Of a stretch of DNA of 64,000 nucleotides, positions 35,753 through 45,472 are shown piece by piece; position 1 is the stretch's first letter, and every line of letters starts with the position of its first letter. The stretch comes from Arthrobacter sp. 9V (GTDB lineage Bacteria; Actinomycetota; Actinomycetes; Actinomycetales; Micrococcaceae). The notes below the pieces were generated by a model that worked only from the letters and a program-made list of their open reading frames with translations, was not told the origin of the DNA and ran no database searches. The stretch is taken from the NCBI RefSeq assembly GCF_902506065.1, contig NZ_LR732912.1, positions 646,517 through 710,516 of the forward strand, in the 5' to 3' direction. The translations under genes and the position numbers were made by a program.

Positions 35753-36459
35753 GCTACACCTGCCGAGGTGGGCAGGGGCTGCTGGGTTTGCTGAGTGTGC
35801 GGGGCTGGCTGTGCAGGCTGGGTGCGCGGGGCAGACTGTGCGGGCAGTTCCTGCGGTGCCGGTGAAAGCGCGCCGGCCGGCTGGTCGAAACCGAGCTGCG
35901 AGTGGCGGGGCTGTGCTGGCAGGACCGCGTACCGAACGTCCACGATCGTCTTGTCGTTCACCAGGTCCAGCTCCTGGATGGTGGCCGAATGAACGGTTCC
36001 GTTGAGGACTTCCTCCAGCCGGGCGTACAGTTCGGGTTCGCTGTTGATGGCGCGGTCCAGCACTACGGTCTGGTGGCGGTAGGCGGGGAGGACCCGGGGG
36101 TTGTCGCCGACGAACATCACCAGCAGAACCAATGCCATGAGGGCTAACGTCAGCCAAAGTGGCTCCACACCGATCCCTGCGATCAGTCCCAGCGCCAACG
36201 CCGAGAAGTAGTAGGCCACCTCGTGCTGGGCGAGTTCCGTGGACCGGAGCCGGATGATGGAGAGGACACCAAACAAACCCAGTCCCAAGCCAACGCCGGC
36301 TGCAGAACCGGACAGTGCCGTGGCAACTGCCAGGACGCCCACGTTCATGCCCAAGTAGGAAACTACGAGGTCACGGCGGCGGTGCCGGCGAAGGTAGAGG
36401 GCGAGCGTCAAAATGGTGATGGCGGCAAGGTCTGCCGCGATCAGGATGATGGTGTTCAT
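35749..36459 (-). CDS. DUF4956 membrane protein
   Basis: A 236-aa protein with about four N-terminal membrane segments (IILIAADLAAITILTLALYL, SYLGMNVGVLAVATALS, VGLGLGLFGVLSIIRLRSTE, LWLTLALMALVLLVMFVG) and a cytoplasmic domain (AYRHQTVVLDRAINSEPELY, VRYAVLP) ending in a Pro/Gln/Ala-rich tail. FGVLSIIRLRSTELAQHEVAYYF is the hallmark of DUF4956, found next to VTC genes across bacteria. Both ends overlap neighbours by four bases. It is probably the membrane channel or anchor for the VTC polymerase; no biochemical role is established. Confidence 0.9.
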   Translation of the reverse strand: MNTIILIAADLAAITILTLALYLRRHRRRDLVVSYLGMNVGVLAVATALSGSAAGVGLGLGLFGVLSIIRLRSTELAQHEVAYYFSALALGLIAGIGVEPLWLTLALMALVLLVMFVGDNPRVLPAYRHQTVVLDRAINSEPELYARLEEVLNGTVHSATIQELDLVNDKTIVDVRYAVLPAQPRHSQLGFDQPAGALSPAPQELPAQSAPRTQPAQPAPHTQQTQQPLPTSAGVA

Positions 36460-37586
36460 CGGTTACTCCGGAATCTCTTGGGGGATTGATGTCCACTTTT
36501 CCCGGCAAGGCTGTGCTGAAACTGTGCCCGGACCAAGGCTGGGATATGTGTTTCGACGGCGGCCGGAGCCTTACGGGCGAACAGGAACCGTTGCTGCACC
36601 GCGTAGCTGATACCCAGGAGGGTCATCTCAGTGACGAGCTTGGCCAGGAGGTCCGGGATGGCCAGCGAGGTGAGCGTCCACATGGCGGCGTAATTGGCGG
36701 ACAACAGGACAAGCACCAAGGCCACATAGCCCGTAGCGGCGGCTCTGAGCGAAGTGTCCCGTCCGTGCTCAAAGACCAGCCTGCGGTTGACCATGAAATT
36801 CACGGTCGCGCTCACCAGCCGGGCTCCCACCACCGCCAATAGAAGCGAATCGGTCAAAGCGCTCAGGAGCAGGAACATCACCAGGTCCACCACGAACGCG
36901 GACAAGGATGAACCCAGGAACTTCAGCAGGGGTGCATAGATCCGCAATGAGTCAGCCACGGGGCGGAAATGCGAGCCCGAGTTGTGGTCCAGGTAGACGG
37001 TGGCGATCTCCACGGAGTCGATGCCATAGCCGGCCTGTTTCGCCTCGAGCAGCAGATTGAGTTCGTACTCGTACCGCTGCCCTCGGACCGTCATCAACCA
37101 CGGGAGCATGTCAGCCCGATAACCGCGTAAGCCCGTTTGCGTATCCATGATCCGTTGACCCGTGGCCAGCCTGAACAGGCCCCGCGTTACTGTGTTGCCG
37201 AATCTGCTCCGGGCCGGGACGTCTCCGGAGAAGTTCCTGCAACCGAGCACCATGGCACCGGTGACCTTCCGGACCCGGTCCGCCACGGCAAGAATGTCAG
37301 CAACGGCGTGCTGACCATCACTGTCAGCGCAGACCACATCGTGGCCGGGAAACTCTGCCCCTATGAAGGCGAAACCACTCTTCAGCGCGTGGCCTTTGCC
37401 GCCGTTGACGGGGTAACGGAGCACATGGCACCCAAGGCGGGCGGCGTCGTCGAACGTGTCCTGGTAGCCAGGGCCGGAGCCGTCGTCCACTATTACGATG
37501 GTCAGCCATGGATCGGCGTCCTGAAGATTGCGGACGAGGACGGTGAGTTGGTGGTCCGGCTCGTAGGCCGGGATCAGGACGATCAT
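36456..37586 (-). CDS. GT2 glycosyltransferase / GtrA flippase-like fusion
   Basis: A 376-aa two-part protein. Residues 1-225 are a dolichol-phosphate-mannose-synthase-like GT2 (VLIPAYEPDHQL, IVDDGSG, PVNGGKGHALKSGF, CADSDGQH). Residues ~235-350 are a GtrA domain of four membrane segments (FLGSSLSAFVVDLVMFLLLS, TVNFMVNRRLVFEHG). Such fusions attach a sugar to polyprenyl phosphate and move it across the membrane. The ATG overlaps the upstream stop (ATGA) and its own end overlaps DUF4956 the same way. It probably supplies the sugar for decorating the operon's product. Confidence 0.9.
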   Translation of the reverse strand: MIVLIPAYEPDHQLTVLVRNLQDADPWLTIVIVDDGSGPGYQDTFDDAARLGCHVLRYPVNGGKGHALKSGFAFIGAEFPGHDVVCADSDGQHAVADILAVADRVRKVTGAMVLGCRNFSGDVPARSRFGNTVTRGLFRLATGQRIMDTQTGLRGYRADMLPWLMTVRGQRYEYELNLLLEAKQAGYGIDSVEIATVYLDHNSGSHFRPVADSLRIYAPLLKFLGSSLSAFVVDLVMFLLLSALTDSLLLAVVGARLVSATVNFMVNRRLVFEHGRDTSLRAAATGYVALVLVLLSANYAAMWTLTSLAIPDLLAKLVTEMTLLGISYAVQQRFLFARKAPAAVETHIPALVRAQFQHSLAGKSGHQSPKRFRSNR

Positions 37587-38587
37587 GACTGGGCGATGTA
37601 GAGGATGTCTGAGGTTCCGCGCTCTTTGTTCTCCCCGAGCGGGTTGTTCACCAAGGACCCGTTGAAGTACATGGTGGAGGAGCCGCCGCCATCAATGTTG
37701 TACGCGGTGGTGGCACCCAGGTCCTTCATGATTTGGGCGAGGCCGGTCATGGTGACGCCGGCGCTGTAGCCGGGGCTGCGGCCGTCCACCACCACGAACA
37801 CCAGGTGGTTTTCATCAATGACGCCCACGGCCGTGCGCGGTTGTTCGCCCTGGATGGAGTGGTTGCCGAAGTTCGTATCCACCTCAACATCCTCAATTCC
37901 GGAGGCGATCCCGCCGTTCTCCAGCAATGAGGGCCCAAAGGACAAGGTGTTCCACACCCCGTCTGCGATCAGCTGGTCAGCGGTGGTGGTGGTTTCGTCG
38001 TACACCTTGATGGTGCCGTCCTTGTAGAACGCCAACCCCTGGCGGGCGCCCTCGTCCCGGTACACCACACCGTTGCGGATCACGATCCCCGTATCCCGGA
38101 AACCGTAATAGTCGCCGTTGATGGCGAAGATAGCGTTGTGGTCCTCGGCGATCGCGGACGTGGTCTCTGTGATGTTCTCGCCGTACGTGTCCTCGGCAAA
38201 CGCCGACTTCAGCGTGGTTGCTTCATCAAGCACGACGTCGGCAACGTAGTACGTCACAGCGTCATCGCCGCTGCCAGTGGTCACCGTAGAGATGCTGACG
38301 CCAGTGTCACCGGATGTGTAGGAAGTGTCGGTGACCACCGCGCTCGCGGACGTGTCAGCGGACGTGGCGTCCGTCGTCGTGCTGGATGCCGTGCTGTTCG
38401 TAGTTGTGGTGCCGGTTTGGCTTGCCTCGTACTCGGAGACGTTGGTGATTTCCGCATGCGGGACCACGAACCGGTCCAAAGCCCAGGCAGCGGCACCCCC
38501 GGCAGAAAGAGTGACCGCCAGCACGGCGGAGACGACGGCGCGCCGTGTCCGGCCGCCCTTACGGTGTTCAGTCTGTGGAGGAGTCAT
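37583..38587 (-). CDS. phosphodiester glycosidase (NAGPA domain) family, exported
   Basis: A 334-aa protein with an N-terminal membrane anchor (RAVVSAVLAVTLSAGGAAAWAL), a ~60-residue Ser/Thr linker and a C-terminal NAGPA domain: FAINGDYYGFRDTGIVIRNG, TAVGVIDENHLVFVVVDGRS, NIDGGGSSTMYFNG. The domain is named after the enzyme that removes GlcNAc from GlcNAc-1-phosphodiesters, and bacterial relatives act on exopolysaccharide or teichoic-type polymers. It heads the five-gene operon and overlaps the GT2-GtrA gene by four bases. A hydrolytic or editing role outside the membrane is likely. Confidence 0.9.
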   Translation of the reverse strand: MTPPQTEHRKGGRTRRAVVSAVLAVTLSAGGAAAWALDRFVVPHAEITNVSEYEASQTGTTTTNSTASSTTTDATSADTSASAVVTDTSYTSGDTGVSISTVTTGSGDDAVTYYVADVVLDEATTLKSAFAEDTYGENITETTSAIAEDHNAIFAINGDYYGFRDTGIVIRNGVVYRDEGARQGLAFYKDGTIKVYDETTTTADQLIADGVWNTLSFGPSLLENGGIASGIEDVEVDTNFGNHSIQGEQPRTAVGVIDENHLVFVVVDGRSPGYSAGVTMTGLAQIMKDLGATTAYNIDGGGSSTMYFNGSLVNNPLGENKERGTSDILYIAQS

Positions 38588-38652
38588 GCCTCATTTCTAC
38601 GGAGCGAGGCTACGCCGGAGGTTTGCTCAACATATGCGGGGGCTGTGAAGGT

Positions 38653-39240
38653 TTACTCTCCTCTATGGTCCGCCTCCAGCGCAGCCTGCTCAATGCGCGC
38701 ACGATGCTCAGCCCATTCGTCCTTGGTCCGGCCGGGGATGTTCGGATCGTCCGGTCTCTGACCAATGGATCCGTCCATGAGTTCGCGGATGATGTCCGCG
38801 TGGCCGGCATGCCTGGCAGTCTCCACGCACATATGGACCAGAATTTGGTGCAGCGTGACGTTCTTCTTCTCTTCAGACCACCACGGCACAACACCCGGTG
38901 CGTCCAAAGGAAGGGATTCGATGGTTTCATCGCTGTGCTTGGCGGAAAAGTGGTGAAGCTCCAGGATCTCCTCGCGGCTCTCTGTCGCTGGAACCCACAT
39001 GTCCGCATCCGGTACAGCGTCGTCGGCAAACCACGGAAGGTCCCTGCCGCTGGGACGGCCAAAGGTCTCCCCGAAGTACCCCAGCTCCACACTGGCCACA
39101 TGCTTCACCAAGCCCAAAAGGTTGGTGCCGGTGGGGGTCATGGGCCGTCTGGCATCGTACTCACTGAGTCCATCCAGTTTCCCGAGCAAGTCAGCCCGGC
39201 GGAGCTGCAAATAGCGGAGCAACGTTGCTTTGTCATCCAT
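38653..39240 (-). CDS. DinB-family protein (DUF664)
   Basis: A 195-aa four-helix-bundle protein of the DinB/DUF664 group. Putative metal-binding histidines lie in LLGLVKHVASVELGYFGETF, VTLHQILVHMCVETARHAGH and ADIIRELMDG, spaced as in mycothiol-dependent DinB enzymes. Members catalyse thiol-dependent reactions or have unknown roles in actinobacteria. The ATG at 39240 begins MDDKATLLRYLQ; a longer in-frame ORF upstream is antisense to the YjbR gene and is rejected. No strong ribosome site is seen. Confidence 0.88.
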   Translation of the reverse strand: MDDKATLLRYLQLRRADLLGKLDGLSEYDARRPMTPTGTNLLGLVKHVASVELGYFGETFGRPSGRDLPWFADDAVPDADMWVPATESREEILELHHFSAKHSDETIESLPLDAPGVVPWWSEEKKNVTLHQILVHMCVETARHAGHADIIRELMDGSIGQRPDDPNIPGRTKDEWAEHRARIEQAALEADHRGE

Positions 39241-39310
39241 GCTGAGCACTCTACCCAAGGCCTTGGCACACTCGCTTGCCGCAGACTCAACGCGAATGCC
39301 AGAGTGAACC

Positions 39311-39631
39311 ATGGCCACAGAAGAGGACGTCAGGCGAATCTGCCTCAGCATGCCCGGGGTTGCTGAGCGCGCCAGCTGGGGACAGCCGGCATGGTTCGCG
39401 AAAACCTTGATGGCGCGCATGTGGGAAGAAGGCGTGGGCACGGTGAAAACTGATGAACGCGAAGCGCTCGCTGCCATGAATCCCGATACCTTCTTCTGGA
39501 CGCCGCATCACCAACAATCCCCGAAGCTCCTGCTGATCCGGCTCGAGAGAATCGACGCGGACGAGCTCGACGAACTCCTTCAGGAGAGCTACCGAATCGC
39601 CGGCGGCCCAGGCAAACCCAAACCCAACTAA
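39311..39631 (+). CDS. MmcQ/YjbR family protein
   Basis: A 106-aa small alpha/beta protein of the YjbR (double wing) family: MATEEDVRRICLSMPGVAER, SWGQPAWFAKTLMARMW, PDTFFWTPHHQQSPKLLLIR. The fold resembles DNA-binding wings, but the function is not established. The stop codon (39629-39631) lies inside a 68-nt palindromic repeat, so the last few codons (PKPN) derive from the repeat. It is divergent from the DinB gene across 70 bases. Confidence 0.88.
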   Translation: MATEEDVRRICLSMPGVAERASWGQPAWFAKTLMARMWEEGVGTVKTDEREALAAMNPDTFFWTPHHQQSPKLLLIRLERIDADELDELLQESYRIAGGPGKPKPN

Positions 39632-39689
39632 GGGACAGCAAACGTTCCACTGAGGGCTCAATAGGACGTTTGCTGTCCCCTAGTTGGGT
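39622..39689 (+). repeat. palindromic repeat family 3, copy 1 (68 nt)
   Basis: It begins ACCCAACTA and ends TAGTTGGGT; the inner arms are GGGACAGCAAACGT and ACGTTTGCTGTCCC-like. Its reverse complement matches copy 2 (62021-62088) at 62 of 68 positions by eye. It overlaps the YjbR stop codon. Confidence 0.85.
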
Positions 39690-39714
39690 CGGCGCGCAGG
39701 TTAGACTCGGCCGC

Positions 39715-40044
39715 ATGGGGGACAACAACACATCCGGGGAACACAACGCACCCGGGGAACACAACCAACCGACGCCGGGACGCAAAGTCCGCGCCGTCGT
39801 CGTGCCTTTGCTGGGGCTGATCGCAGTGCTGGTGGGGGTGATCGTGGCGTGGACCAACCTGCAAACCAACGTGGGGTGGTTTGCCTACGCGCCCTTGAGC
39901 GACACGATGTTCATGGGCGACAACGGCTCGTTTGTCAGCAAGGAAACGCAACTTGGGGTGGGCCTCGCGGTCCTCGGCCTGCTGGTTCTCGCGTTCTGGG
40001 CTGGACTCAGAATCGGCCAGCGCGGAAGCCACTCAAACCGCTGA
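39715..40044 (+). CDS. small two-span membrane protein
   Basis: A 109-aa protein with a hydrophilic Asn/Gly/His N-terminus (MGDNNTSGEHNAPGEHNQ, showing a short internal repeat), a first membrane segment VVVPLLGLIAVLVGVIVAW, an external loop FAYAPLSDTMFMGDNGSF and a second membrane segment LGVGLAVLGLLVLAFWAGL. No family name can be given. The start at 39715 avoids the palindromic repeat into which the longer in-frame ORF extends; no ribosome site is visible. Confidence 0.65.
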   Translation: MGDNNTSGEHNAPGEHNQPTPGRKVRAVVVPLLGLIAVLVGVIVAWTNLQTNVGWFAYAPLSDTMFMGDNGSFVSKETQLGVGLAVLGLLVLAFWAGLRIGQRGSHSNR

Positions 40045-40128
40045 GTTCGCCGGAGAAACGCGAAATCGCCGGAGAGCTCCAGCGAACTGGCAGCTTTCCG
40101 GCGATCTCGGCGCAAGCGGCGACGAAGA

Positions 40129-40941
<813 letters not shown>

Positions 40942-40955
40942 GCGAAATGCTCCTA

Positions 40956-42218
40956 TCAGTGGGAAGTCGGTTGCGCCAGCCGCGGGTGCGCCAGTGCGGT
41001 CAGCTGTGAAAGTTCGACGCCGGCAAGCGCCTTGACCTCGTCGGTCCCCACTGCGCCGCACTGGACGCCGCGGAGGACGAAGCCGGCAAGGGCGCGCGCG
41101 GTGGCGGGCTCGTCCATGACGCCGCCTTCGGTGCGCTCAACATAGTTACGGAGACGCAGGGCCGCGGCAGGCAGGCCTTCGCGGTAAAAAGCGTACGACG
41201 CCGAGAAACGGCTGGGCAGTTGCGCGGCGTGGAGATCCCAGCCTTGGTAGTACCCGTTTTCCAGGGACCTGCGGACCAGGCGGCCGTGCAGCTTCCAAGC
41301 ATCTTCCACACCGTCACCCACGGGGATGATGTTGGTGGAACCGTCGGAGAGGCGGATGCCCGTCCCGGCGACGGCGAGCTGCATGACTTCCTTGGCGAAA
41401 TCGGCCACCGGGTGCTCCATGGACTGGTATTCCGCGGAGATTCCCAGCGAGGCGCTGTAGTCATAGGTCCCGTAGTGCAGGGCGCTGATACGGCCCGGAA
41501 CAACGTGGGGGAGCTGTGCAACCGGCGAGGTTCCGTCCGGGCCGATGATGAGCTGCGGGGTTTCCACCTGCACCTCAAAACGGAGCCGGCCGGCGGGAAG
41601 TCCGTGGACTTCCTCAAGGCGGGACACTGCGTAGTCCATGGCCTGAACCTGGGCCACCGTGGTGACCTTGGGCAGGGTAAGGATCAGGCCGGCCGGGAGT
41701 TCGCCGGCCTGAGCCAACGTGGAGACGAACAGGTCCAGCGTCTTCAGGCCGCGGGCGCGGGTGGGTGCTTCGAAGCACTTGAAGCGGATGCCGATGAACG
41801 GCGGAGCTGTTCCGGCCGCAACGGCAGTGGCAACAGCCTTGGCGGCAGCAACGGCGTCGGCGTCTTCTGCCTCATCGCCGCGGTCGCCGTAGCCGTCTTC
41901 GAAGTCCAAACGGAGGTCTTCGATCGGCTCGGCGGTGAGTTTCTCCGCTACCCGGGAGGCAACAGCGGCAGCCAGGTGGGACTCTTGGCCCAACAGCCGG
42001 CCGAGCTTTTCCAGGCCGCCGTGAGCTTCCGCCGTCGCCAGAGCCTGGGCGCCCCACTCTGCCGCAAGGGCAGGTGTGAAGCGATCGGCCGGGATGTAGA
42101 CGGTGTGGATGGGCTGGCGTGAGCCGTCGTCGCCGGGGTAGTTACGGTCCAGCAACTGGTCCGTGGCCTCAAGCTGGGACTCGATGTGAGCCAGATCAGA
42201 GGAAGTGAATGAGCCCAT
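40956..42218 (-). CDS. HpcH/HpaI-aldolase/CitE-like protein (DUF6986)
   Basis: A 420-aa protein with a malate-synthase/citrate-lyase-beta type TIM barrel. Probable active-site stretches: LRLDFEDGYGDR, FIGIRFK, LTLPKV, LRFEVQVETPQLI and LHYGTYDYSASLGI, supplying the metal-binding acids and a substrate Arg. It starts one base after the malate synthase stop and ends 14 bases before ureidoglycine aminohydrolase, so it belongs to the glyoxylate branch of purine breakdown. It may cleave or form a C-C bond with glyoxylate or a ureide product. The reaction has not been established as far as I know. Confidence 0.88.
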   Translation of the reverse strand: MGSFTSSDLAHIESQLEATDQLLDRNYPGDDGSRQPIHTVYIPADRFTPALAAEWGAQALATAEAHGGLEKLGRLLGQESHLAAAVASRVAEKLTAEPIEDLRLDFEDGYGDRGDEAEDADAVAAAKAVATAVAAGTAPPFIGIRFKCFEAPTRARGLKTLDLFVSTLAQAGELPAGLILTLPKVTTVAQVQAMDYAVSRLEEVHGLPAGRLRFEVQVETPQLIIGPDGTSPVAQLPHVVPGRISALHYGTYDYSASLGISAEYQSMEHPVADFAKEVMQLAVAGTGIRLSDGSTNIIPVGDGVEDAWKLHGRLVRRSLENGYYQGWDLHAAQLPSRFSASYAFYREGLPAAALRLRNYVERTEGGVMDEPATARALAGFVLRGVQCGAVGTDEVKALAGVELSQLTALAHPRLAQPTSH

Positions 42219-42219
42219 C

Positions 42220-43833
42220 TCAGCCCACCAGCTCGTACGCGGGAGTGGTGAGGAAGTCCGTGTAATCGTCGGACAGACAAATGTCCTCGATCAGCTTGGA
42301 TGCCGGCTCGTAGTACTTCGCGAAGTTTTCGTCGCCGAATTCGATGCGGAGGCGCTCTGTTTCTTCGCCCAGGATACGGCTGACGAGTTCGCGGGTCACG
42401 GTGTTGCCCGTGTCCGCCAGGACGGACTTGTTGCGGATCTGCTGCCACACCTGCGAGCGGGAGATCTCGGCGGTTGCGGCATCTTCCATGAGGTTGTGGA
42501 TGGCAACGGCGCCGCTGCCGGAGATCCAGACGCCCGTGTAGGCGACGGCGACGTACAGGTTCAGCCGCAGACCGGCTTCGGTGACGGTGCCGCCGGCGGA
42601 GGCGACGTCGATCAGCTGCTCGGCCGTGACGTTCACCTCGGGGCGCTGCTTGTCCAGCTGATTCTTCTTACCGCCGTTGGCAGGATCGCCCAGCACGGAG
42701 TCGAAGACTTCGCGGCAGGTGGGAACCAGGTCCGGGTGGGCAACCCAGGAGCCGTCGAAGCCGTCATTTGCCTCGCGGGTCTTGTCCGCACGGACTTTGT
42801 CGAAGGCTGCGGCGGTGACGTCCGGCTGCTTGCGGTTGGGGATGACGGCGGCCATGCCACCCATGGCGAAGGCGCCGCGCTTGTGGCAGGTTTTGACCAG
42901 GAGCTCGGTGTAGGCGCGCATGAACGGTGCCGTCATGGCAACGGTGGCGCGGTCCGGGAGGACGAACTCCTCGCCGGCATCACGGAAGTACTTGATGATG
43001 CTGAACAGGTAATCCCAGCGGCCGGCGTTAAGGCCCGATGCGTGATCGCGCAGTTCGTAGAGGATCTCGTCCATCTCGAACGCGGCCGGAATGGTTTCGA
43101 TGAGCACGGTGGCGCGGACGCTTCCCTGCGGGATGCCGAGGAAGTCCTGTGCGAACACGAACACATCGTTCCAGAGGCGTGCCTCCAGGTGGCTCTCCAT
43201 CTTGGGTAGGTAGTAGTAGGGGCCCTGGCCGTTGAGAAGGAGCTGCTTGGCGATGTGGAAGAAGTGCAAGCCGAAGTCCACCAGCGCACCCACGGCGGGT
43301 TCGCCGTCGATCAGCAAGTGGCTTTCTTCCATGTGCCAGCCACGGGGGCGGGCTACCACTACGGCCAGGGGAGCGTCGGTGCGGAGACGGTATTCCTTGC
43401 CCTCGGGCGAGGTGTAGCTCAGGGTGCCCTGCGCGGCGTCGCGGAGGTTCAGGATGGCGTCGATGACGTTGGACCAGGTGGGCGTGCTGGCGTCTTCGAG
43501 GTCCGCGAGCCACACCTTGGCGCCGGAGTTCAGGGCATTGATGGCCATCTTGGCCGGGGTTGCCGGGCCGGTCATCTCAACGCGGCGGTCCTGCAAAGCT
43601 GCCGGTGCCTCAGCAACCTTCCAGTCGCCGTCGCGGACGTCCTGGGTCTCCGGCAGGAAGTCCAGGCGGCTGGTGTCCGCAACCTTCTGGCGCTTGACGG
43701 CGCGTGCTTCCAGCAGCTCCTTGCGGGTGCCGGCGAAGCGCTTGTGCAGTTCCTCGATGAAGGCCAGCGCCTTGGGGGTGAGGATTTCCTCGGCGCGATC
43801 GATCGGCCGGGGATCGGTGACTGTGATAGCCAT
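42220..43833 (-). CDS. aceB: malate synthase A
   Basis: A 537-aa malate synthase condensing glyoxylate and acetyl-CoA to malate. Diagnostic segments: NSGAKVWLADLEDASTPTWS, VVARPRGWHMEESHLLIDGE, ATVLIETIPAAFEMDEILYE, GRWDYLFSIIK and WVAHPDLVP. The length is usual for the A isoform. It lies between malic enzyme and the DUF6986 gene, all on the minus strand with gaps of 18 and 1 bases, so here it serves glyoxylate from ureides rather than the classic aceAB glyoxylate shunt; no isocitrate lyase is in the window. Confidence 0.97.
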   Translation of the reverse strand: MAITVTDPRPIDRAEEILTPKALAFIEELHKRFAGTRKELLEARAVKRQKVADTSRLDFLPETQDVRDGDWKVAEAPAALQDRRVEMTGPATPAKMAINALNSGAKVWLADLEDASTPTWSNVIDAILNLRDAAQGTLSYTSPEGKEYRLRTDAPLAVVVARPRGWHMEESHLLIDGEPAVGALVDFGLHFFHIAKQLLLNGQGPYYYLPKMESHLEARLWNDVFVFAQDFLGIPQGSVRATVLIETIPAAFEMDEILYELRDHASGLNAGRWDYLFSIIKYFRDAGEEFVLPDRATVAMTAPFMRAYTELLVKTCHKRGAFAMGGMAAVIPNRKQPDVTAAAFDKVRADKTREANDGFDGSWVAHPDLVPTCREVFDSVLGDPANGGKKNQLDKQRPEVNVTAEQLIDVASAGGTVTEAGLRLNLYVAVAYTGVWISGSGAVAIHNLMEDAATAEISRSQVWQQIRNKSVLADTGNTVTRELVSRILGEETERLRIEFGDENFAKYYEPASKLIEDICLSDDYTDFLTTPAYELVG

Positions 43834-43851
43834 GTGAGCGGATTCCTTTTT

Positions 43852-45252
43852 CTAGAGTGCGCTGGCGGCGTTGGCGTGCGCAGCATTGGCTACGGCGGTG
43901 GCAACGTCGGCGGCAACATGGGGATCGAAGACGCTGGGGATAATGTAACTCGCGTTGAGCTCATCGTCAGCCACCCGGTTGGCGATTGCCTCGGCCGCGG
44001 CCACCAGCATGTTGGGCGTGATGTCCGATGCCCCCGCGTCCAGCAGTCCGCGGAAGAAGCCGGGGAAGGCCAGCACATTGTTGATCTGGTTGGGGAAGTC
44101 GCTGCGGCCCGTGGCAACCACGGCTGCGTGCTTGGAGGCAACAACCGGATCAATTTCCGGCGTCGGGTTGGCCATGGCGAAGACGATCGCGTTCTCGGCC
44201 ATGGAGGCAACCTGCTCTTCGCCGATCACGTGCGGGGCGGAGACACCGATGAAGACGTCCGCTCCCTTGAGGGCGTCGTGCAGGGTTCCGGAGAAGCCTT
44301 CTTCGTTGGTGTTCGCGGCAATCCAGCTGCGGTGTTCGTCGCCGTATTCCTCGCCGGAGTGGATGGCGCCGGAGCGGCCTGCGGCGATGATGTGCTGTGC
44401 GCCCTGGGCCTTGAGGAGCTGGATGATGGCCGAGCCGGCAGCGCCGACGCCCGAAACCACGATCTTCACCTCGGAGAGCTTCTTGTCCACAACGCGGAGG
44501 GCGTTGACCAAGGCCGCGAGGGTAACAATCGCGGTGCCGTGCTGGTCGTCGTGGAAGACCGGGATGTCCAGTTCTTCGCGGAGGCGGTTCTCGATTTCGA
44601 AGCAGCGCGGTGCGGCGATGTCTTCGAGGTTGATGCCGCCGTAAACGGGGGCCATGGCCTTGGCGATCATGATGATTTCTTCGGTGTCCTGGGTGTCCAG
44701 GCAGACCGGCCATGCGTCAACGTTGGCGAACTGCTTGAAGAGGGCGGCCTTGCCTTCCATCACGGGAAGGGCGGCGGCGGGACCGATGTTGCCCAGGCCC
44801 AGCACAGCCGAGCCGTCGGTGAGGACGGCAATGGTGTTGCGCTTGACCGTCAGGTTGCGGGCTGCGGCCGGGTCTTCTGCGATGGCCATGCAAACACGGG
44901 CGACGCCGGGAGTGTAGGCGCGCGAGAGATCGTCACGGTTGCGCAGGGCTACTTTGGGGACCACTTCGAGCTTGCCGCCGAGGTGCATGAGGAAGGTGCG
45001 GTCGGAGACGTGCTGGACGGTGACGCCGTCGAGCGCGTTCAGGGCGTCCTTCACGCGGGCTGCGTGGTCGTCGTCGGTGGTGTTGCAGGTGACGTCAACA
45101 ACGATCGTCTCGTGGTGGGATTCCGTGACGTCCAGCGCGGTGATTGCTGCACCGGCTGCGCCGACGGCTGCTGCCAATTCGCTGGTAGCGGTGAAGCTCG
45201 ACGGTGCGGCGACGCGCAGGGTGATCGAGTTTCCGGGGCTCGGATTCGCCAT
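43852..45252 (-). CDS. NAD(P)-dependent malic enzyme with N-terminal ACT domain
   Basis: A 466-aa decarboxylating malic enzyme giving pyruvate and CO2. Residues ~9-90 form an ACT-like regulatory domain ([20 protein letters not shown]). The catalytic part shows [38 protein letters not shown] (metal/substrate) and [13 protein letters not shown] (nucleotide fold). AGGAGG lies a few bases before the ATG. It is first in the operon with aceB, DUF6986 and ureidoglycine aminohydrolase, closing the route glyoxylate-malate-pyruvate. Divergent from the IclR regulator, which probably controls it. Confidence 0.95.
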   Translation of the reverse strand: MANPSPGNSITLRVAAPSSFTATSELAAAVGAAGAAITALDVTESHHETIVVDVTCNTTDDDHAARVKDALNALDGVTVQHVSDRTFLMHLGGKLEVVPKVALRNRDDLSRAYTPGVARVCMAIAEDPAAARNLTVKRNTIAVLTDGSAVLGLGNIGPAAALPVMEGKAALFKQFANVDAWPVCLDTQDTEEIIMIAKAMAPVYGGINLEDIAAPRCFEIENRLREELDIPVFHDDQHGTAIVTLAALVNALRVVDKKLSEVKIVVSGVGAAGSAIIQLLKAQGAQHIIAAGRSGAIHSGEEYGDEHRSWIAANTNEEGFSGTLHDALKGADVFIGVSAPHVIGEEQVASMAENAIVFAMANPTPEIDPVVASKHAAVVATGRSDFPNQINNVLAFPGFFRGLLDAGASDITPNMLVAAAEAIANRVADDELNASYIIPSVFDPHVAADVATAVANAAHANAASAL

Positions 45253-45472
45253 TGAAATTCCTCCTGTAAGGCCCGTTCCCGGGCCGCCGTTCCAAACTGA
45301 ATGTTTTCGTATTATGGATATTATTATCTACAAAGTGGAAACACAACCCCCTGTGGGTCATGTTCGGTGTCATCGCGCAGGTGGGTGCCGTGCTGTATGT
45401 TGGGTGTTCTAAGCAATTCTTTTCACGATGCGGATAAGAGTTGTCGGAATCTGAGTCATTGGAGACAAGGGA
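45253..45472. promoter_or_regulatory. divergent promoter region, malic enzyme operon / IclR gene
   Basis: 220 bases with an AT-rich core (TATTATGGATATTATTATC, 45309-45327), unusual for this genome, that probably contains both promoters and the IclR operator. The 11-mer AGTGGAAACAC (45334-45344) recurs as its reverse complement GTGTTTCCACT in the uricase promoter (49054-49064), a possible shared regulatory element. Confidence 0.5.

Noticed and set aside
35753..36157. Longer start for the VTC gene, reading into the DUF4956 region
   Set aside because: The extension is the alternative frame of the DUF4956 coding sequence and looks non-coding. The GTGA overlap at 35749-35752 gives a normal operon junction.
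39241..39477. Longer N-terminus of the DinB protein
   Set aside because: It is antisense to the YjbR gene. The family begins at the ATG at 39240.
43255..45255. A 666-codon open frame antisense to malate synthase and malic enzyme
   Set aside because: It is the mirror of two clearly conserved genes in a high-GC genome, where long antisense open frames are expected. Its Gly/Val/Asp-rich sequence shows no domain.
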